Of a stretch of 5,182 nucleotides of DNA, positions 1-4,326 are shown one piece after another (position 1 is the first letter of the stretch; the number at the start of each line of letters is the position of its first letter). The notes beneath the pieces are model-generated. The model saw only the letters and a program-made list of their open reading frames with translations. It ran no database searches and was not told the DNA's origin. The position numbers and the translations under genes were made by a program. This DNA is from Planctomycetota bacterium (lineage in GTDB: Bacteria; Planctomycetota; Phycisphaerae; Phycisphaerales; SM1A02), in the NCBI GenBank assembly GCA_027295365.1, contig JAPULD010000340.1, forward strand, positions 1 through 5,182, in the 5' to 3' direction.

Positions 1-616
1 CGGCGTTGTCGATGCCCACGATGGAGTCGAGAGGTGAGTGGCAGATGAGCAGGGGTTTTCCCAGGCTTGCAATTTCGGTCGCAAGATCGTGTTTTTCCAG
101 GTCCTCGATGAACTCCTTGCCGATCCGAAAGGGTCGTCCCCCGATGCTGATTTCCGCGGTGTCGTCGGCGTCGAATTCGGCATTGCCCATCAGGTGTCGG
201 ACGTGCACCGGGTCGGACGGCGCGCCGATCGTGGCCACACAGCGAACCGAATCGATTTTCTTGGCCGTGGCGAGGACCGCAGCTCCGCCCAGGCTGTGTC
301 CCACTAGGGCGCCGGGAGCCATGAAGGTGTTCTCGAGATACTCCGCCGCGGCGTGGAGATCACTCAGATTGGAGGTGAAGGAGGTCTGCGCAAACTCGCC
401 TTCACTCTGACCGAGGCCGGTGAAATCAAAACGCAGGAGGGCGAGGTTCTCGTCCGTCAGTTGCTTGGCGATGTTTCGGACGATGCCCATCGACTTGCCG
501 CAGGTGAAACAGTGGGCGAAGAGGACGCACCCCTTGGGCTCACCTTCCGGTTTCTCGAGGATCCCGGTCAGCGAGTGGCCCTGTTGATTGGTGAATTCAA
601 CCTTTGTGGTGGACAT
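1..616 (-). CDS. Alpha/beta hydrolase, OsmC-associated type (3' end beyond window)
   Basis: Cytoplasmic serine hydrolase; 205 residues are visible and the C-terminus lies beyond base 1. The alpha/beta-hydrolase fold is shown by an oxyanion-side strand with AHCFTCGKS (residues 34-42), the segment LRFDFTGLGQSEG (61-73), the nucleophile elbow GHSLGG (106-111, Ser108 as nucleophile) and HSPLDSIV (193-200), where Asp197 is the likely catalytic acid. The catalytic His should follow outside the window. The wording of these motifs, especially AHCFTC and GRPFRI, matches the N-terminal half of bifunctional hydrolase/OsmC proteins as I remember that family; whether an OsmC domain follows cannot be seen. 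The substrate is unknown. It starts 15 bases after the anti-sigma stop, so it is probably the third gene of that operon. The ATG at 616 has no clear Shine-Dalgarno sequence and may rely on translational coupling. Cys36 and Cys39 form a CxxC next to the presumed oxyanion region. There is no signal peptide. Confidence 0.88.
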   Translation of the reverse strand, partial: MSTTKVEFTNQQGHSLTGILEKPEGEPKGCVLFAHCFTCGKSMGIVRNIAKQLTDENLALLRFDFTGLGQSEGEFAQTSFTSNLSDLHAAAEYLENTFMAPGALVGHSLGGAAVLATAKKIDSVRCVATIGAPSDPVHVRHLMGNAEFDADDTAEISIGGRPFRIGKEFIEDLEKHDLATEIASLGKPLLICHSPLDSIVGIDNA

Positions 617-631
617 AGATCGACAACCGAA

Positions 632-886
632 TCATGGTTCACGAGACTTGAGGATGGCTTGGACAAGTTGTTCGGGAAGGGGCGCGAGTTCATCGCAGAT
701 GGCATCGCTTCCCGTCGATCGGGCCAGCCGAATGGTGTCTTCGTACGAGGTCATGTAGTCCCGGCAATAGGGGCAGACATCGAGGTGCGCGTCAAACTTG
801 GATCGAGCCTGCTCTTCAAGCGTCTCATCAAGGTACGAGGCGAGAAACTCAATCACCTCCCGGCATGTGTCCTTCGAATCATTCAC
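632..886 (-). CDS. Small soluble zinc-finger anti-sigma factor
   Basis: An 84-residue protein predicted to bind and inhibit the ECF sigma factor encoded just upstream. It carries the ZAS/zf-HC2 signature: Cys8, then His34-x3-Cys38-x2-Cys41 (HLDVCPYC), which are the four expected metal ligands. The first half is typical of the sigma-binding helical domain. The rest (about 45-84) is short and polar, with no transmembrane segment, so the protein should be cytoplasmic, in the size class of redox-responsive regulators such as RsrA. Whether it responds to thiol oxidation is an inference. The start is GTG and overlaps the sigma stop by four bases (GTGA, 883-886), which indicates translational coupling and matched amounts. 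A weak GGAAG lies about 10 bases upstream. It contains one more cysteine (Cys64, in AICDEL) outside the canonical set. Confidence 0.87.
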   Translation of the reverse strand: MNDSKDTCREVIEFLASYLDETLEEQARSKFDAHLDVCPYCRDYMTSYEDTIRLARSTGSDAICDELAPLPEQLVQAILKSREP

Positions 887-1473
887 GTGGCATATTCTTC
901 CTCAAGCAAGGTCCGCAACGCCTGGCGAGCTCGATGCAGTCTCGTTCGCACGGCTCCGGGTTCGATGTCTAGGACTTGGGCCGTCTGCTCCGTGTCCAAC
1001 CCTGAGATGTCGCGCAAGGTGATGACGTTACTGAAGTCTTCGGGGAGTTCCGAGATTTTCTCCCGGATCAGCTCCCGAGTCTCCTCCTGCTGCACTCGTT
1101 CGTCGCTCAGGGGCGACCACGTCGGTTTCGGATTCTTCCGATGGCCGTCCTCGTAGAAACCGGGCAGGAGGTCATCCATCGACCGCTCGGGGCGATTGCG
1201 GCGTTTTCGCAGAATCTGCAATGCGGCATTGACGGTGATTCGATACAACCAGGTGGAGAGCATGGACTGGCCCTCGAACGTGTCGAGGGCTCGAAAGGCC
1301 GAAACGAAAGCATCCTGCACCGCATCCTGGGCGTCGGTCTCGCGCCCCAGCACGCGATAGGCGGCGGCATAGAGACGGCCCCCATATTCGCGGACCAGCC
1401 GCTCGTAGGCATCGGAATCACCACGCTTCAGTGCAGAAAGAAGTTCGGATTCTTCAATCGATAACGAAGTCAT
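883..1473 (-). CDS. ECF (sigma-70 family) RNA polymerase sigma factor
   Basis: A 196-residue ECF sigma factor that directs RNA polymerase to a dedicated set of promoters. Region 2 spans about 23-92, with the core-binding and -10 recognition helices (DAQDAVQDAFVSAF at 48-60, then FEGQSMLSTWLYRITVNAA). A charged linker follows (about 93-130). Region 4 spans about 132-190, with the helix-turn-helix LDTEQTAQVLDIEPGAVRTR and the closing LHRARQALR. Length and order fit the RpoE-like family. I chose the ATG at 1473 because AGGAG (1482-1478) lies four bases before it; an in-frame GTG at 1488 would add five residues but has no ribosome site at a usable distance. The next gene is its anti-sigma factor, overlapping by GTGA. 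The upstream gene pair is closed by a terminator, so this gene probably has its own promoter; TATCCT (1509-1504, minus strand) is a weak -10 candidate. Target promoters are unknown. Confidence 0.93.
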   Translation of the reverse strand: MTSLSIEESELLSALKRGDSDAYERLVREYGGRLYAAAYRVLGRETDAQDAVQDAFVSAFRALDTFEGQSMLSTWLYRITVNAALQILRKRRNRPERSMDDLLPGFYEDGHRKNPKPTWSPLSDERVQQEETRELIREKISELPEDFSNVITLRDISGLDTEQTAQVLDIEPGAVRTRLHRARQALRTLLEEEYAT

Positions 1474-1477
1474 GAAG

Positions 1478-1482
1478 CTCCT
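1478..1482 (-). promoter_or_regulatory. Ribosome binding site (AGGAG) deciding the sigma factor start
   Basis: AGGAG on the minus strand ends four bases before the ATG at 1473. It favours that start over the in-frame GTG at 1488, which this site could not serve because the GTG lies upstream of it. Confidence 0.6.
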
Positions 1483-1562
1483 GACCACTCTTGGATCATG
1501 ACAAGGATACGCCGATCCACGCTTTCATGTTTAAAACGATCGAGCCAGAATCTTAGATGCTC

Positions 1563-1606
1563 AAAAAAGGAACAGGCGATCCGTGTGGGGAAGAACGGAC
1601 CGCCTG
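1563..1606 (-). terminator. Rho-independent terminator of the upstream DUF4252 operon
   Basis: On the minus strand, a 12-bp stem (arms 1606-1595 and 1584-1573) with a 10-base loop is followed by TTCC and then six T (1568-1563). Eleven pairs are Watson-Crick. The seventh pair is G-U in minus-strand RNA but A-C in plus-strand RNA, and the T tract is also on the minus side, so it should act on minus-strand transcription. It lies 38 bases after the stop of the DUF4252-like lipoprotein gene and about 90 bases before the next sigma factor, and so separates two transcription units. Confidence 0.88.
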
Positions 1607-1643
1607 GGAGTCTTAGGAGAATGGATGGGTTCGATGAATGGAG

Positions 1644-2300
1644 TTACCAAGCCCCGGCGGCGGAAAAGGCCGGTCTCCTTCCGGACTTGACCTTCAAGGA
1701 TCGCTCGACTTCGACCGAGTCTGCCGCGGCGTATTGCACTTCCATCTGCTCTTCGGGTTGGTACTCCCCATCCCTGAACATATCCATGTCATCGAATAGA
1801 TCTTCGAAAAGATCCGAATCCATCAGGTTGTCGATGACCTTCTCGAAGTTCCCCTCGAGCCTAGCGATCATCAGTGAATTCCCTTCCTGGACCAACACCA
1901 GCATCTTGTTGATCTTTTTGCCCTTGACGTTGTGCATGACGCGAATGTTCTCCGTGCCATCACGAACCCGGATGAACTGCTCCCAGTCGTCGAACGCGAT
2001 GGCATCGAGACTGAACTCGTCGAGCGAACACTCGTCGGTGGGTTTGATGATGTACTCCCCGAATGAAGCCGACCACATGCCATCCGCGGTGACGGGCACG
2101 AAGGGCGCGGCGATGACATTCGCCAGGGCGAATCCCAAGGGGCCCACATCGATTCCGAATTCCTTTTCGAGTTCGATATGTTGCGACTTGGCGATGTCCT
2201 TGCGAATGCCATTGGGGCCCGAGAACCCGATGCATCCCTGAAGGGACATTGCGAAGCCGATGAGCAGTGTCATTGATACGAGGTAACGTAAACGATGCAT
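1644..2300 (-). CDS. DUF4252-like putative lipoprotein
   Basis: A 218-residue exported protein of unknown function. The N-terminus MHRLRYLV plus a hydrophobic run ends in LQGC, a plausible lipobox with Cys23 as the lipidated residue, though Gln at -2 is unusual. After a diverged stretch with a hydrophobic segment around 53-70, residues 106-160 align with the neighbouring DUF4252 protein: WEQFIRVRDG (106-115) against WERFVRVRDD, then a KGKKINKMLVLVQEG strand region and LEGNFEKVIDNL against LVGTIDMENIALL. An acidic stretch (161-180) and a basic patch (200-210) close the protein. It probably arose by duplication of a DUF4252 gene and then diverged. The ATG at 2300 has GGAG seven bases upstream and places the signal peptide at the N-terminus; an ATG at 2348 would add 16 residues with no ribosome site. 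It follows its paralogue by 57 bases and precedes the terminator, so it is the last gene of the operon. Its molecular role is unknown. Confidence 0.82.
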   Translation of the reverse strand: MHRLRYLVSMTLLIGFAMSLQGCIGFSGPNGIRKDIAKSQHIELEKEFGIDVGPLGFALANVIAAPFVPVTADGMWSASFGEYIIKPTDECSLDEFSLDAIAFDDWEQFIRVRDGTENIRVMHNVKGKKINKMLVLVQEGNSLMIARLEGNFEKVIDNLMDSDLFEDLFDDMDMFRDGEYQPEEQMEVQYAAADSVEVERSLKVKSGRRPAFSAAGAW

Positions 2301-2307
2301 GATTCGA

Positions 2308-2311
2308 CTCC
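2308..2311 (-). promoter_or_regulatory. Ribosome binding site (GGAG) deciding the lipoprotein start
   Basis: GGAG on the minus strand lies seven bases before the ATG at 2300. It supports that start, which exposes a clean signal peptide, over the longer form from 2348. Confidence 0.6.
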
Positions 2312-2357
2312 GAATCCGTGTTTCAGTGTAAGTGGGGCGTCCAGCCATAGAAAGAAC

Positions 2358-3068
2358 TTATTCCAGATCGCGACGAGAGTAGAGGGGGTCCTCGTTCGAG
2401 GACTCCGGTTCCTCATCGTCGCTGCGAGCGCTCTTGTCACGCTTGATCTCGCTCATGGGAGGCAAGGCCTCAAGCCCCGGAATGTTCATGTGGTCGCCCA
2501 GCAATGCGATATTTTCCATATCGATGGTGCCGACCAGATTCACGAAAATTATCTTCTTGCCCTTGCCTTCATCAATGAATCCAAGCACAAGCAAGCCATT
2601 GATGAGTTCCTCGTCATCCTCATCAATGTGGATGAAGGCCGCATATTCATCACCATCATCGCGCACGCGGACGAATCGCTCCCACTCGCTGCCATCAAGT
2701 TTCTCGCGAATACGGCTCATCTCTTCCTCGACGTCTTCCTGCGTTTCCTCATTGACGTCGCCAATGATGGCCTTGAAGGAAACCAGGTCGTCGAGGATGT
2801 CCGCGATGACCGGCTCGCGCTTCTTGATGGCCCGGCCACAGAAAATCTTGATCAGGCGGCGGCTGAGGTTCACTTCGATCAGCGTACCTTTGGGATCGAT
2901 GAGATCCAGGAATTGCGAACCTTCGACGTACGCCGGATGGTCCTTGTCGGAGGTGTCAAAGCCATGCGCTGACAAGGCGGGTGAAAGTACCAGCATCAAG
3001 GCCAGCGACATGAGCCAGCGGGTGACGCGGATGTTCGAGTGAATTGGTTGCATAACTTCTGAGGTCAT
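2358..3068 (-). CDS. Secreted DUF4252 domain protein
   Basis: A 236-residue exported protein with a DUF4252 domain; the family has no assigned reaction. The N-terminus has a basic region (Arg14, Arg17) and a hydrophobic core (18-31), with likely cleavage around 31-34 (PALSA), so it should pass through the Sec pathway to the periplasm or beyond. The domain runs from about 50 to 202: LIEVNLSRRLIKI (63-75), an acidic helical stretch (104-125), WERFVRVRDDGDEYAAF (129-145), INGLLVLGFIDEG and IIFVNLVGTIDMENIALL (173-190). These match the order I recall for DUF4252, including the late VN-VG-ID signature. The tail (205-236) is charged and low-complexity. The ATG at 3068 has GGAGA seven bases upstream; a TTG at 3089 would add seven residues. 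It lies 22 bases after the anti-sigma gene and is probably an output of that sigma switch. A diverged paralogue follows directly. Confidence 0.87.
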   Translation of the reverse strand: MTSEVMQPIHSNIRVTRWLMSLALMLVLSPALSAHGFDTSDKDHPAYVEGSQFLDLIDPKGTLIEVNLSRRLIKIFCGRAIKKREPVIADILDDLVSFKAIIGDVNEETQEDVEEEMSRIREKLDGSEWERFVRVRDDGDEYAAFIHIDEDDEELINGLLVLGFIDEGKGKKIIFVNLVGTIDMENIALLGDHMNIPGLEALPPMSEIKRDKSARSDDEEPESSNEDPLYSRRDLE

Positions 3069-3075
3069 CGAAAAA

Positions 3076-3080
3076 TCTCC
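3076..3080 (-). promoter_or_regulatory. Ribosome binding site (GGAGA) deciding the DUF4252 start
   Basis: GGAGA on the minus strand ends seven bases before the ATG at 3068, ideal spacing. It argues against the TTG at 3089 as the true start. Confidence 0.65.
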
Positions 3081-3090
3081 ATGGTGCAAG

Positions 3091-3672
3091 TCAAGGGTTC
3101 TGAGCCTGCGACTTGGTTTCTGTATCGTTGTTGAGCCGGGGTGCGGTCAGGGGTACGACTCGAATGATCGGGGATGTCTCCTTGATCAATACGTCGTGCA
3201 CCGCGATCTTCTCGCTGAGCTGAACGGTGTCGCCCAGCCTGTACATGATGGCGTACAAGTCTTGTTCGAGTCGTACCAGTTCAGCTTCGGTGTATTGTTC
3301 TTCCAGGGAAGTCGGTTGGGCCGCGAACCACGCCCCGACCACCGCGAACGTGAGCATTGCCGCCGCGGCCAGGCTGATCCCCATCTTGCGGATCATCACC
3401 AAGGGCGTGATGGGCTGGATTCGTTCCACTGAGTCGGCGAGCACTTCGTCAAGGGCCTCAACCGGGAACGGCGCTTCGGGAAGATTCTGAAAGAGGTTTC
3501 GCAGGGAATCGAGCTCGTCGCGAAAATCGGCGCAACGGGGGCAATCGAGAACATGGCGATCCAACTGCTCGACCTGGATCGGGCTGTCCTCGCCATCATG
3601 CTGAATCTCGATGGCTTCGCGAAACGCCTTGCAGTCGTGAGAGGTCGATTCGGAATGGGCGTGACTGATCAC
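3091..3672 (-). CDS. Membrane-anchored zinc-finger anti-sigma factor
   Basis: A 193-residue single-pass regulator predicted to hold the adjacent ECF sigma factor inactive. The cytoplasmic N-terminal part carries the zf-HC2 ligands Cys14 and His40-x3-Cys44-x2-Cys47 (HVLDCPRC). A linker (about 50-94) leads to Arg95-Lys96 and a transmembrane helix at about 98-118, rich in Ala, Leu and Val. The basic residues before the helix fit an N-in topology. The 75-residue C-terminal part is therefore outside the cytoplasmic membrane; it begins with a charged helical segment (LEEQYTEAELVRLEQDLYAI) and matches no sensor domain I recognise. In known systems this type of protein is released by regulated proteolysis or a conformational signal; which applies here cannot be seen. 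The start is GTG, overlapping the sigma stop by GTGA (3669-3672), with GGAG eight bases upstream inside the sigma gene. The DUF4252 gene follows after 22 bases. Confidence 0.88.
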   Translation of the reverse strand: MISHAHSESTSHDCKAFREAIEIQHDGEDSPIQVEQLDRHVLDCPRCADFRDELDSLRNLFQNLPEAPFPVEALDEVLADSVERIQPITPLVMIRKMGISLAAAAMLTFAVVGAWFAAQPTSLEEQYTEAELVRLEQDLYAIMYRLGDTVQLSEKIAVHDVLIKETSPIIRVVPLTAPRLNNDTETKSQAQNP

Positions 3673-4187
3673 GAGTACATCTCCAGACGAGTATCAGATT
3701 TCAGCACCTCACGAAGATTCTGGCGAGCCCGGTGCAAGGTCCCCTTGATCGAACCGAGGGGCATCTCAAAGACTTCCGACAGCTCCGCGTAGCTGAGTTG
3801 CTGGACTTCGCGAAGCAGGATCAGGGCTCGCTCTCGAATGGGCAGGAGCCCCAGGGCTTCGCTCAGGGCGCGACTCTGTTCCTCATTGATCGAACGGTGT
3901 TCCGGGATCGGGCTGTGCCCAGGGGTCAAAGCCGCCAGATCGATAGTGCGTCCCAGGGCTCTTGGGGGACGCCTTCGGACCCGATCGATGCACATCCGAT
4001 AGACCGCCTTGAGCAGCCATGATCGGGCGGCTTCGGGAACGACCTTTTCGTGATTGATCCAGAGTTTCATGAGAGCGTCCTGCGTGACGTCGCGAGATTC
4101 TTCCAGGTCGCGAAGCAGCCATGCCGCGTAGGAGTGCACGCGGTTGCTATGCTCGTGCACGGCTTGTCGATACTCTTGGGGCGACAT
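3669..4187 (-). CDS. ECF (sigma-70 family) RNA polymerase sigma factor, first gene of the DUF4252 operon
   Basis: A 172-residue ECF sigma factor, compact for the family. Region 2 covers about 14-73: RDVTQDALMKLWIN (32-45) is the -10 recognition helix area, and AARSWLLKAVYRMCIDRVRRR continues it. A linker (74-103) leads to region 4 (about 107-163), with LPIRERALILLREVQQLSYAELSEVF and a helix-turn-helix ending in MPLGSIKGTLHRARQNLRE. It starts at the ATG at 4187, with a weak GAGAG six bases upstream. It is clearly different from the second sigma factor in this window, with a shorter N-terminus and linker, so the two probably belong to different ECF groups rather than being a recent duplication. 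The gene is the first of a four-gene operon (sigma, anti-sigma, two DUF4252 proteins). Self-activation of its promoter is common in such systems, but I found no convincing ECF promoter motif upstream. Confidence 0.92.
   Translation of the reverse strand: MSPQEYRQAVHEHSNRVHSYAAWLLRDLEESRDVTQDALMKLWINHEKVVPEAARSWLLKAVYRMCIDRVRRRPPRALGRTIDLAALTPGHSPIPEHRSINEEQSRALSEALGLLPIRERALILLREVQQLSYAELSEVFEMPLGSIKGTLHRARQNLREVLKSDTRLEMYS
3681..3684 (-). promoter_or_regulatory. Ribosome binding site (GGAG) for the GTG-started anti-sigma gene
   Basis: GGAG on the minus strand lies eight bases before the GTG at 3672, inside the last codons of the sigma factor gene. It supports the non-ATG start and the four-base overlap. 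Confidence 0.6.
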
Positions 4188-4233
4188 GAATCACTCTCAG
4201 AACGGGTTCGTTTCCGAATGGTTACAAAAATGA

Positions 4234-4250
4234 ACCTGAAAATTTCAGGT
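4234..4250. repeat. 17-bp palindrome, possible operator between divergent genes
   Basis: ACCTGAAA-A-TTTCAGGT: two perfect 8-bp arms around one base. It lies 47 bases upstream of the sigma factor start and 77 bases before the kinase start. A looser pair, ATCTG/CAGAT with a 9-base spacer (4251-4269), follows immediately. The short centre cannot form a normal RNA hairpin loop, so a dimeric DNA-binding protein is the likelier reader. No particular regulator is indicated. Confidence 0.5.
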
Positions 4251-4313
4251 ATCTGAAAGTGATACAGATGAAAGCCATGTCTTGTGACGGGTTTCGAGGG
4301 AGAAATCAGCCGC

Positions 4314-4319
4314 TATACT
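4314..4319 (+). promoter_or_regulatory. Candidate -10 element (TATACT) for the kinase gene
   Basis: TATACT differs from the TATAAT consensus at one base. It ends seven bases before the ATG at 4327, so transcription would start at or next to the start codon and give a leaderless message. No good -35 element sits at 16-18 bases; TTTCGA (4292-4297) matches poorly. There is no Shine-Dalgarno sequence before the ATG, which agrees with leaderless translation. Confidence 0.4.
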
Positions 4320-4326
4320 CGGCTCC

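Noticed and set aside
597..635. Minus-strand mini frame of 12 codons starting in an ATGA overlap with the anti-sigma stop
   Set aside because: It runs out of frame into the hydrolase gene and has no ribosome site; a translation-coupling role is possible but unsupported.
353..1156. Long plus-strand open frame (267 codons)
   Set aside because: It lies antisense to the hydrolase, anti-sigma and sigma genes, all of which have clear family motifs; its translation shows no recognisable domain.
1498..2241. Plus-strand open frame (247 codons), serine-rich
   Set aside because: Antisense to the terminator and the DUF4252-like lipoprotein gene; the Ser-rich, low-complexity translation is typical of a shadow frame.
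2295..2972. Plus-strand open frame (225 codons)
   Set aside because: Antisense to the DUF4252 gene, which has a signal peptide, a ribosome site and family motifs on the other strand.
4200..4209. Short inverted repeat GAAC-GG-GTTC
   Set aside because: Four-base arms are expected by chance in a region of this length.
4188..4260. An ECF-type autoregulatory promoter (GGAAC-like -35) upstream of the first sigma factor
   Set aside because: GGAAAC occurs on the minus strand, but no -10 partner fits at normal spacing before the start codon, and no matching motif is shared with the region upstream of the second sigma factor.
4282..4319. TTGTGA (4282-4287) as a -35 element paired with TATACT (4314-4319)
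   Set aside because: The spacer would be 26 bases, far beyond the usual 16-18.
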